A stretch of DNA of 12,982 bases from Fidelibacterota bacterium (GTDB taxonomy: Bacteria; Fidelibacterota; UBA2242; JAFGTP01), in assembly GCA_029939785.1 (NCBI GenBank), contig JAOZSG010000051.1, positions 1 to 12,982 of the forward strand. The letters are read 5' to 3'. The position numbers and the translations under genes are program-made. The notes below the pieces were generated by a model that saw only the letters and a list, made by a program, of their open reading frames with translations, searched no databases and was not told the DNA's origin. This document shows positions 7,801 to 12,982 of this stretch, piece by piece (position 1 is the first letter of the stretch; every line of letters begins with the position of its first letter).

Positions 7801-8071
7801 ACATGCGTATAAAACCCTGGGAATTGGGACATTAGTTGGAGAACCTACTTTTGGAGCTGTAATTTCAACCGGAGGAAAAGGACTGATTGACGGAACTTAT
7901 GTTCGGGTTCCATTCCGTGGATGGTTTGTAAAAGCAACTGAAGAAAACATGGAACATATACCGGCAATTCCAAATATTTTGATAGAAAATTCTCCAAACT
8001 GTAAAATTAAAAATGAGGATGAACAGTTAAAAAGATCAGTTGAAGAATTAATGAGAAGTATGTCAAAATAG
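4853..8071 (+). CDS. Exported tricorn protease homologue (S41 family)
   Basis: A 1072-residue protein of normal length for bacterial tricorn homologues, which trim peptides to small products. A signal peptide (residues ~1-22, ending IIFAES) implies a periplasmic location. Residues ~25-305 form a WD40-like propeller with repeated SPDG/SPNG turns (75-78, 165-168); ~310-575 form a second propeller (WSPDSRW, 461-467). A charged Lys/Asp/Glu linker occupies ~548-570. The helical C1 domain carries LNASHMG (745-751) with S748 and H749, the catalytic Ser-His pair by family alignment. A PDZ domain spans ~763-850. The C2 core has RYNGGGW (910-916, oxyanion hole) and SYSNAEIF (975-982) with S977 as nucleophile; E1034 in NMEH is the likely last catalytic residue. 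N978 stands where archaeal tricorn has Asp966, whose main-chain amide helps the oxyanion hole, so activity is expected. The gene appears to stand alone. Confidence 0.93.
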   Translation: MRRKIYYIVLLIVVLFVNIIFAESDFKVIRYPSISPDASEIAFSYQGDIWTVSVNGGRPNRLTIHDGYETMPVWSPDGKSIAFTGKRYGNSDIFIVPALGGKPKRMTYYSGNDLLNDWTTTGQLLFTSNRTYRQVEWDSEIQTVPVNGGTPYRYLDAFGRYPTLSPNGKFVAFVRGYCREAREAYKGSADKDIWLYDIAKENYIQLTNFTGQDYMPVWASDKELYYLSAKSGKYNIHKQLIDKNGKAISKDQQITKFTDDGIRSFNISDNSEMIVFERKTSIYILNIKTAKISEVKINAGTDYRFDPIEYKTFTDKLNHYSESPNGKLICLEVHGEIYITENDKEKSKTVNISNSSWRDESPVFLDDEHVVFVSDRDGQYDLYMAMSTDKNLNLFKSLKHKVKRLTKTKVSESNPVISPNLKKIAYIRGNGELVVADISVDGLSNEIILLSGWATPEGLTWSPDSRWLAYSKEDLNFNGEIYIHKADNSVEPVNVSMHPRGDYSPVWSKDGSKLGFISARNNQNNDIWFAWLKKEDWQKTKLDWDEAEEPEKEKKKDDDKDKDEDKEKEDIVEPVKIDLDGIYKRLVQVTSLPGDEGNLVFSKDGKTLYYTALNTEKDKNDLYSIKWNKKDNEALTKDGVNPSGISLSNDYKNLFMVKKGKLSKFIINSKKSESLPFKAQLAIDYGKERQQIYDEVWRTLNTRFYDPKFHGRNWIDLKKKYENRILSSSTKHDFINMVNRMLGQLNASHMGLYGDDRAETEKETTGLLGIEIVPEKNGVRVVRVVPNSPAGKVFSRLYKNDLILSVNGIKVTNKRNFYSLLINKVDEKIILDVQNKTNGNREVIIRPVKSLRSELYDEWTDSKRKLVDKYSNGKLGYLHIQGMDWTSFERFEREFTAAGSGKDGIVIDVRYNGGGWTTDFLMTVLNVDQHAYTIPRGATKDLKNHRKFKENYPYAERLPFYPWTKPSIAMCNSCSYSNAEIFSHAYKTLGIGTLVGEPTFGAVISTGGKGLIDGTYVRVPFRGWFVKATEENMEHIPAIPNILIENSPNCKIKNEDEQLKRSVEELMRSMSK

Positions 8072-8179
8072 ATATTTTTATATAACTATTTTTTCTCATT
8101 TATTAAGCTAATGGTTGAACTAATCAGCAAGCGTCACAGAAGCAATTTCAAGTAAACGATTGTTATATGTTTTTTATTT

Positions 8180-8461
8180 TCAATTACTTGACAAACTAAT
8201 ATTTAATTTAAAATTAAGTACGCTTGCATATTTTTCTAATGTAGATAATCGAATATCTTCAGCATGATTTTCTATTCTGGATATTGCCGATTTTTTTGTT
8301 TTTAATTTTTCAGCAAGCTCTTCTTGAGTAAATCCTGATTCTTCTCTTATTTGTTTTAACATTACACCAATTTTAAAATTTTCATATCCTTCATCAAAAT
8401 TTCGAGAAAATTCTTTATCTACTTTTTTTCTTTTATTTATATACTTATTAAGATCACTCAT
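8180..8461 (-). CDS. higA: XRE-family antitoxin, HigA-like
   Basis: A 93-residue protein. Residues ~30-90 are a Cro/C1-type helix-turn-helix: IGVMLKQIREESGFTQEELAEKLKTKKSAISRIE, then LSTLEKYASVLNFKLNI. Here FTQEELAEKL is the first helix of the motif and KSAISRIE the recognition helix. The N-terminal ~30 residues (NKYINKRKKVDKEFSRNF) match the toxin-binding extension typical of antitoxins paired with Gp49-like/HigB toxins. It should bind and neutralise the toxin encoded just upstream and repress the shared promoter. Shine-Dalgarno AAGGAG (8473-8468) is 6 nt before the ATG. If the toxin frame is restored, its stop codon overlaps this ATG by 1 nt, typical of tight toxin-antitoxin coupling. Confidence 0.9.
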   Translation of the reverse strand: MSDLNKYINKRKKVDKEFSRNFDEGYENFKIGVMLKQIREESGFTQEELAEKLKTKKSAISRIENHAEDIRLSTLEKYASVLNFKLNISLSSN

Positions 8462-8503
8462 TACTTTCTCCTTAAATATTCATGTTTTCTATTTATAGCA
8501 ATA

Positions 8504-8806
8504 TCAATTGCATTTTTTGGAGTTTTCTGTGTTTTTTTTAATAAATGCATGATTTAATATAACAAAGTTGTTTTCATGGATAAATCCAAGTATCCTATAG
8601 GTTTTATTAATTCCGTCCACTTTAACTTCCCAAATGTTTTCAACATGTTTAAGTTTTTTAAAATATATTTTAGGTACAATTTCTAAATCTTCTATTAATT
8701 TAAAAGTCCAAACTACTTTCTTTATTTCTTTACCAGATAGAGAATCTAAAAATTCTTCAACATAACATTTACCTTCAATAGTTTTATAAAATTTTATTTT
8801 TCTCAT
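8504..8806 (-). CDS. higB: HigB/Gp49-like RelE-superfamily toxin, frameshifted near its 3' end
   Basis: As sequenced it reads 100 residues from ATG 8806-8804 (an in-frame TTG at 8821 is less likely). The family is the phage Gp49-like/HigB type (PF05973), ribosome-dependent mRNA interferases. Shown by MRKIKFYKT, VEEFLDSLSGKE, VWTFKLIEDLEIVPKIYFKKL, IWEVKVDGINKTYRILGF and ILNHAFIKK. After FIKK the frame runs through an A8 tract (plus-strand T8 at 8532-8539) into a non-family tail, NTENSKKCN. With seven As the sequence would continue as KKTQKTPKNAIDIAINRK and then HEYLRRK, stopping with TAA at 8463-8461: 114 residues with the standard C-terminal helix, overlapping the antitoxin ATG. So this is a broken toxin, a sequencing indel, or a slippage-controlled gene. 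It precedes its antitoxin, the usual higBA order. Confidence 0.85.
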   Translation of the reverse strand: MRKIKFYKTIEGKCYVEEFLDSLSGKEIKKVVWTFKLIEDLEIVPKIYFKKLKHVENIWEVKVDGINKTYRILGFIHENNFVILNHAFIKKNTENSKKCN

Positions 8807-8860
8807 ATTAAAAGTTAACAAATATGTAAACTTAAACCAAATATGTTTTTTTTATAAATA

Positions 8861-8888
8861 GTTTGACCCAATTCAAATTGAATCAAAC
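8861..8888. promoter_or_regulatory. Candidate operator upstream of the toxin-antitoxin pair
   Basis: Nested inverted repeats share one centre: an inner ATTCAA-A-TTGAAT (8871-8883) and outer GTTTG/CAAAC arms (8861-8865 and 8884-8888) offset by five bases on the left. It lies 55 bp upstream of the toxin ATG in the divergent gap, where HigA-type antitoxins usually bind to repress their own promoter. The symmetry is seen; binding is inferred, and the A+T richness makes chance symmetry possible. Confidence 0.35.
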
Positions 8889-8943
8889 AATAAAAAAATC
8901 CTTGCAGTTAATAAAATAACAGTAGTAAGTTTAGCAGTAATTT

Positions 8944-8973
8944 TTGACAATATTAAAAACATTAAGTTAATCT
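8944..8973 (+). promoter_or_regulatory. Possible promoter for the TM1266-regulator/TonB-receptor operon
   Basis: A perfect TTGACA (8944-8949) is followed by weak -10-like candidates: TAATCT at 8968-8973 with an 18-bp spacer, or TAAAAT at 8973-8978 at a poor distance. It is the best -35 match in the gap before the gene at 9011. Promoter consensus in this lineage may differ from the classical one, so this is only a suggestion. Confidence 0.25.
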
Positions 8974-9010
8974 AAAATGAAGGGAAAATTCCTGACATTA
9001 AGGAGGAAAA

Positions 9011-9271
9011 ATGAACGAATTAAAACCACAACGGCGTATAGGTGTTATCGCAATTATTGTAGAAGATCCTGCTAACACATTTGACAAAATCAATTCTATA
9101 CTTCATCAACATTCAAAAGTTATTATTGGTCGATTAGGGCTTCCTTATCCAAAGGAAAATCTATCCATTATATCATTAATAATTGATGGAACAACTGATG
9201 ATGTTGGTGCACTGACAGGGAAATTGGGTCAGATCCAATCCGTATCAGTAAAAACTGTTTTTGCCAAATAA
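9011..9271 (+). CDS. TM1266-type iron-only hydrogenase system regulator
   Basis: An 86-residue protein matching the TM1266 family throughout: RRIGVIAIIVEDP (8-20), an N-INSILHQHSKVIIGRLGLPYP block (27-48), ISLIIDGTTDDVGALTGKLGQ (54-74) and VSVKT (78-82). The family has a ferredoxin-like, ACT/NikR C-domain-like fold and is named for frequent co-occurrence with [FeFe]-hydrogenase maturation genes. Its ligand and mechanism are not established as far as I know, and it has no DNA-binding domain of its own. Shine-Dalgarno AGGAGG (9001-9006) precedes the ATG. No hydrogenase or hydE/F/G gene is visible here. The next gene, a TonB-dependent receptor, starts 45 nt downstream, so the two are likely co-transcribed. 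Confidence 0.9.
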   Translation: MNELKPQRRIGVIAIIVEDPANTFDKINSILHQHSKVIIGRLGLPYPKENLSIISLIIDGTTDDVGALTGKLGQIQSVSVKTVFAK

Positions 9272-9316
9272 TTAACAATCAAATTACTATTTAATAGTTA
9301 CCAGGAGAATTCTATT

Positions 9317-11671
9317 ATGAGAAAACTTATATTCTTTATTTTATTATCAACTATGTCTTATGCACAAACCGGTTCTTTAACTGGAAATATTGTAGATAAA
9401 AATTCCAAATCATTACTACAAGGTGCAAATATCAACATTGAAGATTCAGACATCTTTACTACATCTGATAATAATGGTCATTATATTTTAAAAGAGATTC
9501 CAGTAGGTAATCAAAAACTTATAGTAAGTTTTATTGGATACAAAAATCTGGAATTAAATATTAACATTGAATCCAATACTACAAAACAGTTGGATTTTCA
9601 GCTAACCCAAACAACAATTCCATTATCAGAAGTTGAAGTATCAATAACTAAAACCTCAAAAAAACTAAAAGATATTTCTTTACCAATAAGTTTAGTACAA
9701 GAAGAAAAAATAAAAAAGACACTTTCATCTAATATTGCAGATGTATTACAAAATGAAGCTGGAATTTCTATGTCAAATGATGGTGCCTGGGGAAAATATG
9801 TGACAATACGTGGTATGACCAGAAATAATATTGCTTTGCTGGTTGATGGGAATAGAATTTCAACAGCAACAAATTTAGCCGCAGGTTTATCAATGTTTGA
9901 TATTAATGATATTCAGAGAATTGAAACAGTGAAAGGCGGAGTATCTTCACTCTATGGTTCCGGAGCAACAGGTGGAGCAATCAATATTATTACAAAAGAT
10001 GGTTGGTACGAGGATGAATTTTACACAAAAAGTAGTTTCACAACTGGTATAAATACTGTAAACAATCAAAATTTAGGTCATCTAAGTCTTTATACCGGTG
10101 CAAAAAAATGGTACTTGAAATTATCTGGAATGATGAGAAATGCAGGTAATTTACAAACTCCGTCTGGAATATTAAAAAACAGTCAATATTCTGATAATAA
10201 TATTTCATTTAAATCAGGTTTTAAACCCTTTGATACTCATGAAATCAAAATAAATTATCAACGTTATTTTGGAAAAGATATTGGATTACCAGGAGGATAC
10301 CCACTTTTTCCGGATAATGCAATAGTAACCTATCCGGAAGAAAAAAGAGAGTTGTTCAGTATCAAATATACTAAAAAAGAACTATTCTCAATATTGCCAA
10401 AATTATCATTCAAGTATTTCAGACAGGATATATTTCGTGATGTTGAGAATATTCCCGGAACGGTAAAACATGCTGGAAACAAAGAGATTCATGTGCAAAA
10501 GGTTCTTCCAAATGCAATGCATGAAACTCATGGTTTTCAAATTCAGTCAGATTGGTCATTTTCACATAATAACCATCTAATTGCCGGAATTGACGGATGG
10601 CAAAAAAAAATGGATAGTCGTCGTGAAAAACATCTAAAAATAAATATACTCAATGATGAAGGTACTACGATAAATACAATTAATCAGATTATTGGTGAAC
10701 GTCCTGTTCCTTTGGCAACTTATAAAACTGCTGGTATCTATATGAATGATGAATTTCATGCTATTGAAGATAAATTTATAATAAATGTTGGAGGGCGATA
10801 TGATTTGATAAATATTATTAGCGATGAAGTTTTAAATCCTGTTTATCAAATTGTAAATGGAGTAAGAAATGATACTCCTGCAAATCAGGTAATACTTTGG
10901 AAAAAAGGAGACGATCTTGATTTTTCCTGGAGTGGAAATCTTGGACTGCTTTATCGTCCGTTACAGTTCATGGATATTACACTGACTCTTGGAAAATCTT
11001 TCCGTTCTCCTACAATTGAAGAAAGATATAATTTTATAGATCTTGGGAGTATTGTAAAAATTGGAGATCCTGAATTGAATTCTGAAGAATCGATATTTGG
11101 GGATTTTGGACTTAGATTAAGAAGTTCCAGATTCCAATTTGGTGGAAATATTTTTATTAACCGACTTGAAAATCTTGTGATGGAAAAAGAAGACACATTC
11201 GAAGGACGCAACGCTCTGAAATATGCAAATATTGGGAAAGCTCAATTATATGGATTTGATTTACAAACTTCTTATATATTAACTGATAATATTACCTTAT
11301 CCGGAAACATTGCTTATGTAATTGGCGAGGATACTTACAATAATGTGCCTCTTGCATATATTTCACCTCTAAATGGACAATTTAATATAGTTTATGATTT
11401 TATGAATAAATTAAATTTATCTTTAACTACAAATATATTTAGTAAGCAAACACGAACAGCAGATTGGGAACAGGATACTGATGGTTATATCTATTTTGAT
11501 TTTTATATGCATTCCAATATCATAAATTGTTTTGGAATAGATAATGAATTTTATTTCGGTATTGAAAATATTGGAAATACGGAATATAGAAATCATTTAG
11601 CAACAAACAGAGGTGATATTAATGTTGAACCCGGAAGAAATTTTTCATTTCGCTGGCAGATTGGAATATAA
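9317..11671 (+). CDS. TonB-dependent outer membrane receptor with N-terminal carboxypeptidase-regulatory-like domain
   Basis: A 784-residue receptor for energy-driven uptake of a bulky or scarce nutrient such as a siderophore, cobalamin, heme or metal chelate. A signal peptide (1-16, ending SYA before QTG) is followed by a CarboxypepD_reg-like beta-sandwich (~19-97: GSLTGNIVD, LQGANINI, GHYILKEIPVGNQKLIVSFIGY), a prefix common in Bacteroidota and relatives. The plug spans ~118-228 (ADVLQNEAGISM, VTIRGMTRNNIALLVDG, IQRIETVKGGVSSLYGSGA, GGAINIITK). The remainder is a 22-strand-type barrel with a FRSPTIEERYNF block and the closing segment YRNHLATNRGDINVEPGRNF near the C-terminus. Length is ordinary for non-SusC receptors and no SusD partner is present, so a glycan substrate is less likely. 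Shine-Dalgarno AGGAGA lies before ATG 9317. It sits between the TM1266-type regulator and an unknown acidic protein. Confidence 0.95.
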   Translation: MRKLIFFILLSTMSYAQTGSLTGNIVDKNSKSLLQGANINIEDSDIFTTSDNNGHYILKEIPVGNQKLIVSFIGYKNLELNINIESNTTKQLDFQLTQTTIPLSEVEVSITKTSKKLKDISLPISLVQEEKIKKTLSSNIADVLQNEAGISMSNDGAWGKYVTIRGMTRNNIALLVDGNRISTATNLAAGLSMFDINDIQRIETVKGGVSSLYGSGATGGAINIITKDGWYEDEFYTKSSFTTGINTVNNQNLGHLSLYTGAKKWYLKLSGMMRNAGNLQTPSGILKNSQYSDNNISFKSGFKPFDTHEIKINYQRYFGKDIGLPGGYPLFPDNAIVTYPEEKRELFSIKYTKKELFSILPKLSFKYFRQDIFRDVENIPGTVKHAGNKEIHVQKVLPNAMHETHGFQIQSDWSFSHNNHLIAGIDGWQKKMDSRREKHLKINILNDEGTTINTINQIIGERPVPLATYKTAGIYMNDEFHAIEDKFIINVGGRYDLINIISDEVLNPVYQIVNGVRNDTPANQVILWKKGDDLDFSWSGNLGLLYRPLQFMDITLTLGKSFRSPTIEERYNFIDLGSIVKIGDPELNSEESIFGDFGLRLRSSRFQFGGNIFINRLENLVMEKEDTFEGRNALKYANIGKAQLYGFDLQTSYILTDNITLSGNIAYVIGEDTYNNVPLAYISPLNGQFNIVYDFMNKLNLSLTTNIFSKQTRTADWEQDTDGYIYFDFYMHSNIINCFGIDNEFYFGIENIGNTEYRNHLATNRGDINVEPGRNFSFRWQIGI

Positions 11672-11708
11672 TTGTTTATACTTATCATATAATTAAAAAG
11701 GAGAAATA

Positions 11709-12059
11709 ATGCCAGACAATACTATTACAATTGAAGGAAGAGAACTTCTGCAAATTGATTGCGGAGTTGTTGTCGAATCTAATAGCGGGTTATTTAGAAG
11801 AGTTGGTAAATTTGATACTGAAAATGAATATCCTTACGAAATTGCTGTAGATGCCCGTGATTATTTCATCGAAGCAAATGAATTAATTGACCTGATTGGA
11901 ATCCTATGTGCAAAATATGATGTTGATGGACAATTAAATGGCTTATTTATTGAGCCAAAAAACGGTGTAGTTTATGATCGGTTTGAAATATTCTTTGAAG
12001 CCGAAGAAAAATCTATAATCAAAAAATTTGCAGAAGATTTTTTCCTCAAAATAGAATAA
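11709..12059 (+). CDS. Acidic 116-residue protein of unknown function
   Basis: I do not recognise this family. It is a soluble acidic protein without signal peptide or membrane helix, expected in the cytoplasm. An N-terminal beta-strand region (ITIEGRELLQIDCGVVVES, 6-24) leads to Asp/Glu-rich turns. A helix follows (FIEANELIDLIGILCAKYDVDG, 53-74), then strands (LNGLFIEP, VVYDRFEIFFEAE) and a C-terminal helix (IIKKFAEDFFLKIE). Cys18 and Cys67 are the only cysteines. A good Shine-Dalgarno AAGGAG (11698-11703) sits 5 nt before the ATG, and the gene follows the TonB-dependent receptor by 37 nt, so it is very likely the last gene of that operon, just before a strong terminator. Codon use resembles its neighbours. 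A link to uptake or to the regulator is suggested only by position. Confidence 0.75.
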   Translation: MPDNTITIEGRELLQIDCGVVVESNSGLFRRVGKFDTENEYPYEIAVDARDYFIEANELIDLIGILCAKYDVDGQLNGLFIEPKNGVVYDRFEIFFEAEEKSIIKKFAEDFFLKIE

Positions 12060-12075
12060 TAAATAAAACCAGCTA

Positions 12076-12116
12076 TTTACAAAAACCCATCAAGTTTATT
12101 GATGGGTTTTTGTAAA
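12076..12116. terminator. Bidirectional intrinsic terminator
   Basis: Perfect 18-nt inverted repeats (12076-12093 and 12099-12116) flank a 5-nt GTTTA loop. The stem core is ACCCATCAA/TTGATGGGT, followed by TTTTT on one side and preceded by AAAAA on the other, so it can work on both strands. It lies between the end of the regulator/receptor/acidic-protein operon (12059) and the end of the convergent M48 peptidase gene (12126), serving both. Confidence 0.9.
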
Positions 12117-12125
12117 TTTATAGGA

Positions 12126-12854
12126 TCATGGGAATTGTAAAATCTGTTTTTTTATTTGAAATATTCTATTGTTTAAGGGTGGATGAGAATTGAAATAATT
12201 TAAAATTTTTAAATTCTCTGGAGCAGCCAATTTTAACCTATTAAGTAAAATCTCTGATTTAGCAGGATCATATCCAGCAGTATTTAATAAATTAATTCCA
12301 TACGCATCGGCTTCAAATTCATTTTCCTGAGAATAATTACTATTAATGAATGAACCTATTATTTGTCTTGCTACAGGTCCAAATTTATTATATCTGGATA
12401 AAATATTAGTCACAACTTTAGTTGAGTAATCACTATATATTCTTCCCATTGAATGTCCCATAACAACATGCATCATTTCATGGGCGAGAACAAAAGCAAT
12501 TTCATCTTTACTATCTTTTATCTGATCTAATAAACCATGAGTTATAAAAATATAACCACCCGGAAATGCATAGGCATTGATATCTTTTGTATATTGAATA
12601 ATAAAATCGAATTGATATAGTTGATTTTTCAGACATGAATGTAGATTATTTCCAATTTCCTGTATTAATTGATTAAGTGCTGGATTAATATCTACTTGTA
12701 TTTCATTAATACAATTTTGTGCAAGATTTTTACCAAATATTCTCTCAGCTTTTATTCCTTCTTCATCACTTCCAAAAGCTGATTGATATATCCATTTACC
12801 CTTAAGAAAAACGCCACCGGTTTTTCGTCCTAAATTGTAGAAGAATGAACCCAT
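12126..12854 (-). CDS. M48-family zinc metallopeptidase
   Basis: A 242-residue protein with the M48 signature HEMMH (125-129; two zinc-binding His and catalytic E126) in an AFVLAHEMMHVVMGHS block. A downstream ExxAD motif (E179-F-E-A-D) gives the third zinc ligand by analogy with Ste24/BepA. NAYAFPGGYIFITHGLL (93-109) and SHPPLNNRI (223-231) are further family hallmarks. Relatives include BepA/Oma1-type peptidases used in quality control of membrane or envelope proteins. This one has no signal peptide or clear membrane helix; its N-terminus (NLGRK, GKWIYQSAFGSDEEGIKAE) matches a subgroup of short M48 proteins I recall that begin similarly, so it may act in the cytoplasm or at the membrane surface. 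AAAGGT lies just before ATG 12854. It is convergent with the receptor operon and shares its terminator. Confidence 0.93.
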   Translation of the reverse strand: MGSFFYNLGRKTGGVFLKGKWIYQSAFGSDEEGIKAERIFGKNLAQNCINEIQVDINPALNQLIQEIGNNLHSCLKNQLYQFDFIIQYTKDINAYAFPGGYIFITHGLLDQIKDSKDEIAFVLAHEMMHVVMGHSMGRIYSDYSTKVVTNILSRYNKFGPVARQIIGSFINSNYSQENEFEADAYGINLLNTAGYDPAKSEILLNRLKLAAPENLKILNYFNSHPPLNNRIFQIKKQILQFP

Positions 12855-12948
12855 ATTACCTTTTCATAATCAATTATTATTCAGTGTAAATATAATGATT
12901 TTTTTCTATTTCCTTCTATAAATTCGAAAACCAATATCCTTAAAACAT

Positions 12949-12982
12949 AAGGAGGGATTTTTATAAAACTGGCTATAAGTAT
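12949..12982 (+). other. Strong Shine-Dalgarno sequence at the right edge, possible gene start with ATA
   Basis: AAGGAGGG (12949-12956) is as good a ribosome site as any in the window, yet no ATG, GTG or TTG follows before the end. An ATA at 12963 is correctly spaced and its frame stays open to the edge (I-K-L-A-I-S), looking like the start of a signal peptide. The gene may use a rare ATA start, a start further right, or a start lost to a sequence error. Confidence 0.25.

Noticed and set aside
8072..8179. Possible terminator between the convergent tricorn and antitoxin genes
   Set aside because: I found T-rich stretches but no convincing stem next to them.
8180..8806. Toxin-antitoxin pair plus nearby genes as a new defence island
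   Set aside because: The pair is a standard HigB/HigA type, and the neighbours are metabolic, transport and proteolysis genes with no defence families.
10951..11211. 86-codon minus-strand frame inside the TonB-dependent receptor gene
   Set aside because: Shadow of the barrel-coding sequence, without ribosome site or motifs.

Overview
The window is a very A+T-rich stretch (roughly 30% G+C by eye) of a bacterial chromosome. The gene content points to a Gram-negative, probably anaerobic bacterium of the FCB superphylum (Cloacimonadota, Ignavibacteria, Calditrichota, Marinimicrobia or similar). It has an outer membrane: there is a TolC-family channel, and a TonB-dependent receptor with a carboxypeptidase-regulatory-like prefix domain. 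It also has lipoproteins and an exported bacterial tricorn-type protease. A TM1266-type [FeFe]-hydrogenase regulator suggests hydrogen metabolism. The phylum is inferred from gene families only.

Layout. The left edge (1-683) is the C-terminal part of a TolC/CzcC-like efflux channel. It converges on a small two-helix membrane protein (784-1191, minus), with a perfect 36-bp palindrome between them. A divergent A+T-rich gap leads into a likely operon: a soluble GAF-PAS-HisKA_2 histidine kinase (1398-2969) whose 3' end overlaps the start of an MJ1477/TM1410-type (GH114-like) lipoprotein (2917-3960). After it comes a membrane-anchored protein of a conserved but uncharacterised family (4022-4621). 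A 231-bp gap holding two inverted repeats and a strong Shine-Dalgarno sequence precedes a 1072-residue tricorn protease homologue (4853-8071).

The middle (8180-8806, minus) is a HigB/HigA-type toxin-antitoxin pair. The toxin gene reads out of frame at an A8 run. Removing one A restores the family's usual C-terminus and a 1-nt overlap with the antitoxin start.

The right part (9011-12059, plus) looks like a three-gene operon: TM1266-type regulator, TonB-dependent receptor and an unrecognised acidic 116-residue protein. It ends at a strong bidirectional terminator shared with a convergent M48 metallopeptidase (12126-12854, minus). A strong Shine-Dalgarno sequence at the right edge suggests another gene starting there, possibly with a non-ATG codon.

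No gap between genes exceeds 300 bases. I saw no tRNA, rRNA, CRISPR array or transposase. I did not find a clearly new multi-gene system. The best leads are the homopolymer frameshift in the toxin, the hairpin repeats, and three conserved or orphan proteins of unknown role.
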